From assembly GCF_018882445.1 (NCBI RefSeq), contig NZ_JACVOM010000001.1, positions 62,001 through 126,000 of the forward strand: 64,000 nt of DNA, given 5' to 3'. Each line of letters begins with the position of its first letter. Position 1 is the stretch's first letter. Origin of the DNA: Polynucleobacter sp. 15G-AUS-farblos. GTDB taxonomy: Bacteria > Pseudomonadota > Gammaproteobacteria > Burkholderiales > Burkholderiaceae. A program made the translations under genes and the position numbers. The notes below the pieces were generated by a model. That model had not been told where the DNA came from and did no database searches. It worked only from the letters and a program-made list of their open reading frames with translations. Positions 19,387-28,600 of this stretch are shown here, one piece after another.

Positions 19387-19566
19387 CTAATTCCTTAATT
19401 TATGACCACAAGTTGGACAACATCCCAGATCTTTTGCTCTGGTCTTACGTAATGCGGCATACACACTGGACTCTGAAATCTCCATCTTTCTAGCTGCCTG
19501 CGCTGCAGACAAGCCTTTGCCTATTAATTCCAAGGCTTGATGTGTTTTTGGTACCCGTCTCTTCAT
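19387..19566 (-). CDS. Small helix-turn-helix protein with CPTC zinc-binding-like tail (59 aa)
   Basis: The start at ATG 19566 has GGAG about eight bases upstream. Residues 8-40 read as a helix-turn-helix of the resolvase/Trp-repressor type (ALELIGKGLSAAQAARKMEI then SESSVYAALRKTR). The tail CCPTCGH could bind a metal with three cysteines and a histidine. A longer frame extends upstream, but its residues are low-complexity and lack a good start. It is probably a DNA-binding regulator; the target is unknown. Two ACAACTTC direct repeats lie in its leader near 19598-19613. Confidence 0.65.
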   Translation of the reverse strand: MKRRVPKTHQALELIGKGLSAAQAARKMEISESSVYAALRKTRAKDLGCCPTCGHKLRN

Positions 19567-19702
19567 TTCATCTCCCAGTAACATTACTATACTACAGAAG
19601 TTGTGAAGTTGTGAATTATAGTAAAAAAATAATACAGTGCTTAGAAAAATGCTGTTGAACAATTCACGCGAGCGTTGGACTGAATCGATTTGGGCACGGG
19701 AG

Positions 19703-19732
19703 GCAATAAAAAACCACCCGAAGGTGGTTGAG
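19703..19732 (-). terminator. Rho-independent terminator of the lipoprotein gene
   Basis: On the minus strand AACCACC and GGGTGGTT form a stem around TTC, followed by a T-run. The same 26-base sequence occurs again at about 52992-53017. It lies 20 bp after the stop of the lipoprotein gene. Confidence 0.85.
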
Positions 19733-19751
19733 CATTTAAGAGGAAATGTCC

Positions 19752-20048
19752 TTAGCGACTTGCTGCGATATCTGGCTGCCAACTGTATCCACGCGCCTTC
19801 ATACAGGCTGAGTACAACTCTGGGTTGGTTTGCACACCGGAATAGCCGTTATATCCGCCCCAACCTGGTCCCCAGCCATATCCGCCCTGATTAAAGCCAA
19901 AGGGTTGCTGTGACTCCTGAAGGCAGACGTAGTTATCTTGATTAAATTGCAAAGGTGTGACATCAGCTTTGACCCACAAGCCAGATTGCGTTGCGCAAGC
20001 GGCAAGAATCATAGGCATCAGTAGTAAGGAATACTTCAATATGCGCAT
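19752..20048 (-). CDS. Small lipoprotein of unknown function (98 aa)
   Basis: The start MRILKYSLLLMPMILAACATQ contains a signal-peptidase II lipobox (ILAAC), so the mature protein should be lipid-anchored at cysteine 18. The middle is rich in Gly, Tyr and Trp (GGYGWGPGWGGYNGYSG), and two further cysteines follow. The end ARGYSW resembles small lipoproteins with a MXXXGYXW tail. ATG 20048 is preferred over the TTG at 20057. It has its own terminator and no evident operon partner. Confidence 0.75.
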   Translation of the reverse strand: MRILKYSLLLMPMILAACATQSGLWVKADVTPLQFNQDNYVCLQESQQPFGFNQGGYGWGPGWGGYNGYSGVQTNPELYSACMKARGYSWQPDIAASR

Positions 20049-20071
20049 TTTGATCAAGAGAGATAATTAAA

Positions 20072-20161
20072 TGGCGGAAGAGGTGAGATTCGAACTCACG
20101 GAGGACTTTCATCCTCGCCAGTTTTCAAGACTGGTGCATTCAACCGCTCTGCCACTCTTCC
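20072..20161 (-). tRNA. tRNA-Ser (anticodon TGA)
   Basis: This is a 90-nt class II tRNA on the minus strand. It starts GGAAGAG, pairs with CTCTTCC, and ends G then CCA. The anticodon stem CCAGT/ACTGG encloses CTTGAAA with anticodon TGA. A long variable arm, GAGGATGAAAGTCCTC, is present. Confidence 0.96.
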
Positions 20162-20194
20162 TTAGACCTTCCCAATACTGGGTAAGTGCCTAAA

Positions 20195-21331
20195 TTATAA
20201 AGAACTTTTGATTAGGCCCTCTAAATGCCTTGCAATTGCTAGGCTCGAGGTGAGCCCTGGGGACTCAAATCCATAGAGATTGAATAAGCCTTGTAAGCCA
20301 TGTTCTCTTGGACCGTTAAAACAGAAATCTCCTGCCGGGGCATTCGGAGGAACAATTTTGGCTCTGACGCCGGAATAATCTGGCTGCAAGGCCCCATCTT
20401 TTAAGCCTGGCCAATAGCGGCGAACCGCTTCATAAAAACCTTCGCTTCTCTTGGGATTTACCGTGTAATCAATCTGATTCTCAGATTCAATATCCAGCCA
20501 CTCCACATCAGGCCCAAATTTAGCTTGACCACCCATATCTAAAGTCAGGTGCACGCCTAAACCTCCAGGCTCAGGAATGGGATAAATCAAATGGGTGAAG
20601 GGTGATTTTCCAGAAAGCGAAAAATAATTGCCTTTAGCAAAATAGGCCTTCGGCACTTGAGAAGCAGATAAACCTTCAATTCTTTGCGCGATGGCAGGCG
20701 CACTTAAGCCCGCACAATTGATCAGAAGCCGAGTTTGAATATGCATCCCATCGGCTCCACCAATTTCCAAAGCAAAACCATTTTCTGCATTAGTACCAAG
20801 TGCCTTGGCGCTGATCAGTGGAGATTGGTATGCCACCATGCCACCAGCATCCTCAAAGCCACCTAGTAAAGACAACATATAACCATGACTATCCACAATG
20901 CCAGTCGATGCCGACAAGATAGCTGCAGAACAGTGCAGCTGGGGCTCTAAGGTTTTTGCCTCTTCGCCAGAAATAATGCGGATATCAGGCACATGATTGT
21001 TTTGTGCTTTATAGAGAATTGCTTGCAAATCATCTAACTGTGAATCATCGCTAGCAACAATCAATTTTCCATAGGCTTGGGTACTAACTTGATGAGTTCG
21101 GCAATACTCATAGAGCATGCGATTGCCCTGAACGCAAAGCTGAGCCTTAATAGAGCCTTTGGGGTAATAGATTCCTGCGTGGATGACTTCGCTATTGCGG
21201 GCACTGCTGATGGTGCCAAAGGCGTTTTCACGCTCCAAAAGGATCGTATCTCGACCTTGCAAGGCCATTTCTCGGGCAACCGCTAAACCAACCACCCCTG
21301 CGCCAATAACGACGCAATCAACCTGCTCCAT
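20195..21331 (-). CDS. FAD-dependent oxidoreductase, LhgO-like (D-amino-acid oxidase superfamily)
   Basis: The 378-residue protein opens with CVVIGAGVVGLAVAREMALQ, a dinucleotide-binding fold for FAD, and continues with SSARNSEVIHAGIYYP. That segment is typical of L-2-hydroxyglutarate oxidases and related proteins. The C-terminal GFESPGLTSSLAIA closes the FAD site. A hydroxy acid is therefore the likely substrate, but the exact one is not settled. The gene is divergent from pgi, with about 120 bp between the starts. Confidence 0.85.
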   Translation of the reverse strand: MEQVDCVVIGAGVVGLAVAREMALQGRDTILLERENAFGTISSARNSEVIHAGIYYPKGSIKAQLCVQGNRMLYEYCRTHQVSTQAYGKLIVASDDSQLDDLQAILYKAQNNHVPDIRIISGEEAKTLEPQLHCSAAILSASTGIVDSHGYMLSLLGGFEDAGGMVAYQSPLISAKALGTNAENGFALEIGGADGMHIQTRLLINCAGLSAPAIAQRIEGLSASQVPKAYFAKGNYFSLSGKSPFTHLIYPIPEPGGLGVHLTLDMGGQAKFGPDVEWLDIESENQIDYTVNPKRSEGFYEAVRRYWPGLKDGALQPDYSGVRAKIVPPNAPAGDFCFNGPREHGLQGLFNLYGFESPGLTSSLAIARHLEGLIKSSL

Positions 21332-21453
21332 CTACTTGGTCCTGACTTGTTTAATAGCATTTATTACTATGAATAGGCACAAATCGTAACATTTTCAGTG
21401 GTTTAAAGGGGGTTTGGGTCATTTAGACCCCTAGTTCTTGATAAAATCTAGGA

Positions 21454-22947
21454 ATGTCTTTAAATCCTGCTTCACAGACCTCAAAATCCGTCTTTCGCGC
21501 CACAGATATCGTTCTAGATAGCGCCTATCAAGGTATCGACGCCAAAGCCTGGCAATCACTATTTGCCCAAGCCCGCAGCGCTAAGCTTGAGCAGTTTATT
21601 CAAGACATTTTTGCAGGTAAGCACGTCAATCAGTCTGAAGATCGCCCCGCCCTACACTCGGCTCTGCGTAACTTAGATAAATCGCCTGTGATAGTCGATG
21701 GCAAAGATGTCATGCCTGCGGTTTCTGAAGTTTGGCATCGCATTGAGGCGCTCTGCAATAAATGGGTCGGCATAACCGATGTCATTCATATTGGTATTGG
21801 AGGTTCTGATTTTGGTCCTCGTCTAGCTATTGAAGCTTTAGCACATGTTCCTGACATTGAGAGTCGTGGCATGCGCATGCATTTCTTAGCCAATATCGAT
21901 ACCGCAGAACTGGGTCGTATTTTGCAACGCGCTTTGCCTCACAGCACCCGCGTCATTATTGTTTCTAAGTCATTCACCACTTTAGAAACCACCAAGAATG
22001 CTAAAGCGGTTGTCCGCTGGTTAAAAGATAGCGGACGTACTGAGAGCCAAATCAACAATGCTTTATTTGCAGTCACTGCCAATGTACCTGCTGCAAAAGA
22101 ATTTGGACTCAAAGAAGAAAACATTTACCCATTCTGGGATTGGGTAGGTGGTCGTTATTCTGTATGGTCTGCTGTTGGCCTACCAATTGCCTTGCAATAT
22201 GGCTTTGAGACTTTTAAAGAATTTTTGGCTGGTGCTCAAGCAATTGATCAGCACTACCGCACAGCTCCGCTTGAAGAAAATTTGCCAGTCCTCATGGCTT
22301 TAACTTTGCTGTACCAGCAAGAGCAGCATGACATCAAGTCCTTTGCAGTGATCCCTTACGCTGATGCCCTAGATTGGTTTCCTAAGTGGCTGCAACAGCT
22401 CGATATGGAGAGTAACGGCAAGAGCGTAGATCGCAATGGCAAGCCAGTGAAGTTCTCTTGCCCAGTGGTATTTGGTAGCTCCGGTAGCAATGCACAACAT
22501 TCCTACTTTCAACTCTTGCATCAGGGTAAAGAAGTGATTCCAATTGACTTCATTGCGATTCGTGAACCAATGAGTCATTTGCCTGAGGCCAAAGAACATC
22601 ATCGCATTTTGCTGTCGAATTGTTTAGCCCAAGCCCAAGCTTTAGCCAACGGCAAACAAACAGATAACCCAAACAATACCTATCCTGGCAAACGCCCTAG
22701 CAATCTATTAATTCTGCCAAAGTTAAACGCCTTCTATTTGGGCGCTCTGCTCTCACTCTATGAGAACCGTGCCACAACGCTTGGTGCTTTGTGGAATATC
22801 AACAGCTTTGATCAGCCAGGCGTTGAATTAGGCAAAGTCTTGGCTACGCCAATTGAAGCAGCACTCAAAGATGCTACTTCAGTGCAGGCAGATTCCAATA
22901 TTGATGCCATTACTGCGCAGCGTATTAATCTTTTTAATCAACCTTAA
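21454..22947 (+). CDS. pgi: Glucose-6-phosphate isomerase
   Basis: Pgi interconverts glucose 6-phosphate and fructose 6-phosphate. The 497-residue protein carries IGIGGSDFGPRLA, the sugar-phosphate loop VSKSFTTLETTKNA, FWDWVGGRYSVWSAVGLP, the active-site SSGSNAQHS segment and the signature GKRPSNLL near the C-terminus. The leader holds a GGGTC/GACCC hairpin (about 21417-21431). A CCTAG/CTAGG inverted repeat surrounds the ribosome-binding AGGA, which is unusually close to the ATG. A mazEF module follows 87 bp downstream. Confidence 0.97.
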   Translation: MSLNPASQTSKSVFRATDIVLDSAYQGIDAKAWQSLFAQARSAKLEQFIQDIFAGKHVNQSEDRPALHSALRNLDKSPVIVDGKDVMPAVSEVWHRIEALCNKWVGITDVIHIGIGGSDFGPRLAIEALAHVPDIESRGMRMHFLANIDTAELGRILQRALPHSTRVIIVSKSFTTLETTKNAKAVVRWLKDSGRTESQINNALFAVTANVPAAKEFGLKEENIYPFWDWVGGRYSVWSAVGLPIALQYGFETFKEFLAGAQAIDQHYRTAPLEENLPVLMALTLLYQQEQHDIKSFAVIPYADALDWFPKWLQQLDMESNGKSVDRNGKPVKFSCPVVFGSSGSNAQHSYFQLLHQGKEVIPIDFIAIREPMSHLPEAKEHHRILLSNCLAQAQALANGKQTDNPNNTYPGKRPSNLLILPKLNAFYLGALLSLYENRATTLGALWNINSFDQPGVELGKVLATPIEAALKDATSVQADSNIDAITAQRINLFNQP

Positions 22948-22975
22948 AAAGTTAACTATCAAATTCTGGCTACAT

Positions 22976-23014
22976 TTGACTTTTTTCACTAAATGTTTAT
23001 ACTTGTTTAAACAT
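22976..23014 (+). promoter_or_regulatory. Promoter and operator of the mazEF module near 23 kb
   Basis: TTGACT at 22976-22981 and TATACT at 22998-23003 are 16 bp apart. An inverted repeat, ATGTTTA (22993-22999) and TAAACAT (23008-23014), overlaps the -10 box and is the natural place for autorepression by the antitoxin complex. A strong AGGAGGT lies at 23024-23030, before ATG 23035. Confidence 0.7.
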
Positions 23015-23034
23015 AACATTTAGAGGAGGTTAAA

Positions 23035-23295
23035 ATGGCTCCAGCACTAAAAGTAGAGCAAACAGTACAAGAATGGGGTAATGGCTTAGGGGTCAGGATC
23101 ACCTCTCCAGTTGCTAAGGCGGCCCACCTATCACAAGGGGTTCCTATTTCTGTAGAGGTTGTTAAAAATGGAGTACTACTCAGAGTAGTTGGCAAACCTA
23201 AGCTTAGCCTTAATCAAAAATTGAAAGCCTTTGATCCAGAAAAACATAGCGGCGAAATTATGGCAACAATGGCAGTAGGGAAAGAAATTCTTTAA
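23035..23295 (+). CDS. MazE/AbrB-type antitoxin
   Basis: The 86-residue protein has the SpoVT-AbrB start VQEWGNGLGVRITSPVAKAAHL, which binds DNA as a dimer, and a charged disordered tail that would wrap the toxin. It is the first gene of a two-gene unit: its stop TAA shares a base with the ATG of the toxin gene. The module is autoregulated in known relatives, and an inverted repeat covers its promoter here. Confidence 0.9.
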   Translation: MAPALKVEQTVQEWGNGLGVRITSPVAKAAHLSQGVPISVEVVKNGVLLRVVGKPKLSLNQKLKAFDPEKHSGEIMATMAVGKEIL

Positions 23296-23663
23296 TGGTG
23301 GAAAAATTAAAGTCTTGGGCCCCTGAGCGTAGGGACATGATTTGGATTAACTTTAATCCACAAACTGGAAATGAAATGAAAGATGAGCATCCAATGCTCG
23401 TCATTTCACCGAAAACTTTTAATGAGAGGACTGGTATTGTTATTGGACTTCCAATGACACATGCTAAATCTAATGAAACCAATCCATTTGCGATTAAATT
23501 CTCAGTTAGTCGCGGTGAACCAGTTTATATATTGACTCACCAACCTAAATCATTTGATTGGCGCCTGCGATCAGCCAGGCCACATCCATGGAAAACTTTG
23601 CCTGCCCCCCTATTTCATGAGGCTTGTGAAGGATTAAATTCAATTATCGAAATTGCCCAATAA
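23295..23663 (+). CDS. MazF/PemK-type endoribonuclease toxin
   Basis: The 122-residue protein has the PemK/MazF core: RRDMIWINFNPQTGNEMKDEHP (in parts), then PMLVISPKTFNERTG and IGLPMTHA, followed by a tail with VYILTHQPKSFDWRLRSA. Members cut mRNA at specific sequences. The ATG overlaps the antitoxin stop by one base, and the next gene begins 18 bp later, so the phosphohexomutase may be partly co-transcribed. Confidence 0.9.
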   Translation: MVEKLKSWAPERRDMIWINFNPQTGNEMKDEHPMLVISPKTFNERTGIVIGLPMTHAKSNETNPFAIKFSVSRGEPVYILTHQPKSFDWRLRSARPHPWKTLPAPLFHEACEGLNSIIEIAQ

Positions 23664-23681
23664 TAAATACTGGAATCTAAA

Positions 23682-25067
23682 GTGCAACTATCTCCCTCTA
23701 TATTTAAAGCCTACGATATTCGCGGCATCATCGATGAAACATTAGATCCATCGATCGCCAAATTGATTGGCCAAGCATTCGGCACTGAGATGCGTGATCT
23801 TGGTGAAACCGAAGTGGTAATTGGACGCGATGGACGTCTTTCTGGCCCCAGCTTAATTGAAGCGCTGACAGAAGGACTGCTCTCTACTGGCATTAACGTA
23901 ATTGATCTCGGTATGGTTGCTACACCGATGGTGTACTTTGGCGCCAATCAAGTCTTAGATGGCAAGAAACCAAAGTCCGGCATCATGATTACGGGTAGCC
24001 ATAACCCACCAAACTACAACGGCTTCAAGATGGTTTTGGGCGGCGCTGCTATTTACGGCGATCAAATTCAAGCTTTACGTAAACGCATTGAAGCAAAGCA
24101 ATTTGCCAGTGGTCAAGGTTCCCGTTCAACCTTTGATATTTTCCCAATGTATTTAAAGCGCATTGTCGGTGATGTGAAACTAGCTCGACCAATCAAGATT
24201 GCAGTAGATTGTGGCAATGGTGTGGGTGGCGCATTTGCCGGTCAACTCTTCAGAGCCCTGGGTTGCGAGGTTCAAGAACTTTTCTGTGAAGTGGATGGCC
24301 ATTTCCCTAATCACCATCCTGATCCAGCCCATTTAGAAAACTTGCAGGATCTGATTAAAAACTTGCAAACTACCGATAACGAACTCGGCTTAGCCTTTGA
24401 TGGTGATGCAGACCGTTTAGGTGTGGTCACTAAAGACGGACAAGTGATTTTCCCTGACCGTCAAATGATGCTCTTTGCCAAAGACGTCCTCTCACGCAAT
24501 CCTGGCGGTCAAATTATTTATGATGTGAAATGCACACGTAATTTAGCAACTTGGGTTAAGCAGCATGGTGGTGAGCCGCTGATGTGGAAAACAGGTCACT
24601 CCCTTGTAAAAGCTAAGCTCAAGGAAACTGGCGCTCCATTAGCTGGTGAGATGAGTGGTCATATCTTCTTTAAAGACCGTTGGTTTGGTTTTGATGATGG
24701 TCTCTACACTGGCGCACGCTTGTTAGAGATTCTCAGCAAAGAAACAGATCCGAATAAAACCTTGAATGATTTACCGAATGCCATTTGCACGCCTGAGTTG
24801 CAACTAGCCTGTGCAGAAGGCGAACCTTTTGCCATCTTAGAAAAGATTAAAGCAAACGCCAAGTTTCCCACTTCGGAAGCCATTAATACGATTGATGGTG
24901 TACGCGTGGAATATGCCGATGGTTTTGGCTTAGCTAGACCTTCAAATACAACACCAGTTGTTGTCATGCGCTTTGAGGCGGATAGTGATGAAGCGATTGC
25001 TCGCATCCAGGGTGAATTTAAAACAGCCCTATTGGCGGCTAAACCGGATGCAAAATTGCCGTTCTAA
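23682..25067 (+). CDS. Phosphomannomutase/phosphoglucomutase
   Basis: The 461-residue protein belongs to the alpha-D-phosphohexomutase family. It has KAYDIRGIID at the start, the phosphoserine loop TGSHNPPNYNG (S106), the metal loop DGDADRLG near residue 242, the sugar loop GEMSGH and the phosphate loop in RPSNTTP. It begins with GTG. AlgC-type enzymes accept mannose and glucose phosphates, so it could feed nucleotide-sugar synthesis for envelope polysaccharides. It continues the sugar-phosphate theme of pgi, with a TA module between them. Confidence 0.95.
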   Translation: MQLSPSIFKAYDIRGIIDETLDPSIAKLIGQAFGTEMRDLGETEVVIGRDGRLSGPSLIEALTEGLLSTGINVIDLGMVATPMVYFGANQVLDGKKPKSGIMITGSHNPPNYNGFKMVLGGAAIYGDQIQALRKRIEAKQFASGQGSRSTFDIFPMYLKRIVGDVKLARPIKIAVDCGNGVGGAFAGQLFRALGCEVQELFCEVDGHFPNHHPDPAHLENLQDLIKNLQTTDNELGLAFDGDADRLGVVTKDGQVIFPDRQMMLFAKDVLSRNPGGQIIYDVKCTRNLATWVKQHGGEPLMWKTGHSLVKAKLKETGAPLAGEMSGHIFFKDRWFGFDDGLYTGARLLEILSKETDPNKTLNDLPNAICTPELQLACAEGEPFAILEKIKANAKFPTSEAINTIDGVRVEYADGFGLARPSNTTPVVVMRFEADSDEAIARIQGEFKTALLAAKPDAKLPF

Positions 25068-25095
25068 GCACCAATCGATCTCAATCGCGATTAAA

Positions 25096-25123
25096 GAAAA
25101 ACCATCTTACAAGGTGGTTTTTT
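25096..25123. terminator. Bidirectional terminator between the phosphohexomutase and a reverse-strand gene
   Basis: ACCATCT and AGGTGGT pair around TACA (one T-G pair), flanked by A-rich sequence on the left and T-rich on the right. It serves the forward mutase gene and partly overlaps the stop of the convergent gene at 25122. Confidence 0.8.
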
Positions 25124-25667
25124 AATGGATCGTGCTTGAGCTACTTGGCGTATCCACAGAAATAGTTCCCGATGTTTCTGGTGCAGATGAAGTAATGACT
25201 GCTCTACCCCATGAAGCCTGATCGCAGAGATTTTCTAATAGCAGGCGCAAAGCAATCAACATTGGCTTAGGCAGCTTGAGATTAATGCTTTGATCTTTTC
25301 CCAGCACCAGATCAATGGAGAATTGCTGCTCATTGGGTGCTTCGGCCTCTGCAATTCCACAAGTCACATCTAGAACCAATATAGGTGCATTTCCTAATGG
25401 GAATGATTCGCCTGCTTCAAACTCCGGGCCATTGAGATTAGAGCTCACGAGGTTTTTCTGCTCAAAGTCTGCAACCGCTTTAGCCGTTTCAGGATCGTGC
25501 TTTTGCTCTAGTTGCTTCTCTACCAAATGACCTGAAGCAGCCAAGATAAATAGAGTTACCCGGCGAGTCAGCAGGAATCCAAATTCAGCCTTCTCTTCAG
25601 TATTAATCCGAAATAGGATGCGGTCTTCTTGAAGAAGATAAGTAGCGTTTAGTTGCTTTATAGACAT
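25122..25667 (-). CDS. Conserved-looking protein of unknown function, co-oriented with the giant adhesin (181 aa)
   Basis: The start lies 22 bp after the adhesin stop on the same strand, so the two are probably one transcript. The protein is soluble, with no signal peptide or membrane helix. The N-terminal half reads as beta-rich, with RILFRINTEEKAEFGFLLTRR. A polar middle and a Ser/Thr-rich tail follow. I do not recognise a family. It could assist adhesin export or regulation, but nothing in its sequence shows that. Confidence 0.7.
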   Translation of the reverse strand: MSIKQLNATYLLQEDRILFRINTEEKAEFGFLLTRRVTLFILAASGHLVEKQLEQKHDPETAKAVADFEQKNLVSSNLNGPEFEAGESFPLGNAPILVLDVTCGIAEAEAPNEQQFSIDLVLGKDQSINLKLPKPMLIALRLLLENLCDQASWGRAVITSSAPETSGTISVDTPSSSSTIH

Positions 25668-25689
25668 TTAAATATTTTAATTAACTAAT

Positions 25690-28600
25690 TCAATTAAATG
25701 ATTTAGAGCTACACTCATCCTCTGCAACTGACTCACATGGAATGGGTTTTTCAGGTTCACTTACCAACACTCGAGCCTCGAAGTAAGCTGATAATCGGAC
25801 ATCATATGGCTGAATAGTAGTTATATTAGAATTTAAAATGGATTTTGTAGATTCCTGATTTGCTGTTTGAGAGAATTCTAAGTTGCCTGCAATATTTGTA
25901 CCAATGGTACGAATCAGATTTTCTGCGTAATCATTTCCCCCGCGGCCATTAATTCCATTGTTACCATTATTCCCGCCGGTCTTTGCATGTCCATCAAGTG
26001 GGTTGCCACCTCCAAGAGGGCCAAAATATTCTATGGGGCCATTCTTTGAGGTTAAGATTATTGGACCCGCTCCAGGGGCGGGATCATATGTAATACCACC
26101 CCCCGTAAGGGTGATGGGTCCAATGGTGCTAATATCATCACCGATCGTAATTACACCCGATGGGACTCCAGGCTTACCTGGATCTGGATTGGCATCAAGA
26201 CGCATTTCTGTGGCAACAATAAGGCCACCTAGAGGCACTATTGATCCAATTGCCCCTCTAAATGTAATACTAGGCAATTGATTTGCATCAAATGAAACTG
26301 CTTTAGCGCTTAGCGTATGAGTGACATTTGTAGAATCATCGATGGTTCCTAGGAAGTCAATACTAGGGTCCTGCGACAAAAGAATTCTGGTCAAACCATT
26401 GGTACCATTATCAGAAATCACTACTGCGCCGTTGTATATCTGTGCACTCAATGTATAGATATCACCCTTCAATAGAATATCTTTTGAGTTCACCGTTAAA
26501 TTAAATATGCTTGGGCCCTTAATAGCTCTTAAAGGAGATAGGTAACCCACAGTATCGGTAAAGGTTATTTTTCCAAGTAATGCATTCAATGTTAATGAGC
26601 GATTTTCTGAATCAGAATTGAGAGCGCCCAAGAAAGTAATGTCAGAATTTCCACTACTCATCAATATTGGGTCTATTGCTGTTCCTGATCTTAATGTTAC
26701 GGCACCGCTATAAATCTGAGCACCTACAGTATTAATGTTTGTGATTAAGCTCACAGGACCTGAAATCGTGAGGGACTTTAATATTGTGCCGTCTGTTACC
26801 CCCACCCTGGCGTTATCAGACAAAATTGAACCACTTCCCAAAGCATCCGCATTATCAAGCATCAGCGTTTTCCCGCTATTGACAGAAATCTTACCTGTGA
26901 ATATTCCTGGGTTTGATTGATTATTGTTGCCTGATATAGTCAAAACTCCCGCTCCAGCGTGTGCATATGTGCCACTACCGCTTAATGTATTCGCAATAGT
27001 AGTATCCACTGACTCATTAAAAGTCAAAATACCATGATTAATAATATTACTTCTCATGGCACCTGCAGCATTAACAACTGATACGTCATAAACCACTGAG
27101 CTATCAACTGGTATGTAGACATTAGCAACGTTACCGAGGGTTGGAATTGCACCACCCGCCCAATTAGACTGAGTTGACCATTTTCCGCCATTGCCACCAA
27201 CATAACTTACCGAATTAAGCTGTGTAATCGTTCCGATATTCGAGCTATAAGTATTGGTACCAAGAACATAGTTACCACCATCGACTCCGGCTAAAGTTAG
27301 GCTGATATCAACAGCTTTAGAAACGCCAACATTTCGGTTATCAAATGTTCCAGAGCCAATAATAGTGACCTTGTCCTTAGAGGCACCGCTACCTAAAATA
27401 CTGGATAGAGTTGGGTCAACATTCATAACCAACCCTCCGATATTGATATTACCGTCATAAACTTTAGCCACCCCAGAGATCCCCAGCTCACTAGGTTGTA
27501 ATACATAAGGTATTACTGTATTGGAGCCAACCACCATCAAGGAATTAAAATTATTTCCTATAACTACTGCATTTGATGGTGTTAAGTTGTATCCGCCCAC
27601 GTTGGTATTGCCGGACGTGCTACTTGTTGCGCCTGACAATACCAAATTGAAGTTAGCCCCTCCTCCTACGCCATCAACAACGCTAATACGAGAGCCAGTT
27701 ACTACTGGCGTTAGATCAACAATAGTTCTGTTATCTGAATCTAAATATTGAGCTTTAGCAGTGTAAGTTGGCTCAGTACCATAATTTCTTGTAGATGGTG
27801 TGATGCGAACAAGCAAAGTATTAGCAGGGGCAATGATGTAATCACCATTGTTATAAGAGATGGTGTAATTAGATGAAGTTAGTCCGCTAGCCCTTAATAC
27901 ATTGGTATATACGCCAGCTGAATTCTCAGAAGAATTAGTTCGGATAATAGATGGCATGCCAGCCAATATCGAAGAATTTTCGCCATTCACAAAACCATTG
28001 TAAGTGACGCCCATATAGCCGCCGATACAGGAAATTCCGACGCCACAGTTATTTGCCGATGCAGCGATGTCAGCTTGAGTGACAAATTTTGCATCATGAG
28101 CTGCAGAAATAACTAAATTTGCAGGGGTAATGGTTGCAGCATTAGTAGTGTTGGTATTCGGAGTGGCGTTATAACTAGTTGTAATGTAATAATTACTCAT
28201 GACTGCAGTACCAGCTACACCAGTAATCGACGTCACATAATTACTACCATTAGATAAAACATTTGCGTTTGCTAAATTGGCACTTGAAATTGAATTTACC
28301 TTATCGCCATCAACGAGACCAGTTAGAGTATAGCGGGTAGGAACTACATTACGGGTTCCTGAGTAGACACCAAACAACTCAATACCAAGAGGCGCTGGCG
28401 ATACCACCAAATTAGCATTAGTGACTACTGGGGCGTGGTAGTTATCAAGCACGGCGCCTGATGCAGCTAGGTTAGAGGTGTAGGTACCTGCATTAATTCC
28501 TGTGGCCATACCAGTCACCGTGATGCCCGCTGCGTCATTACCTAGGGCGCTAGTAGTATAGGTTCCGGTATAAGCGCTACCTTTATAAGTATTGCCAGTT

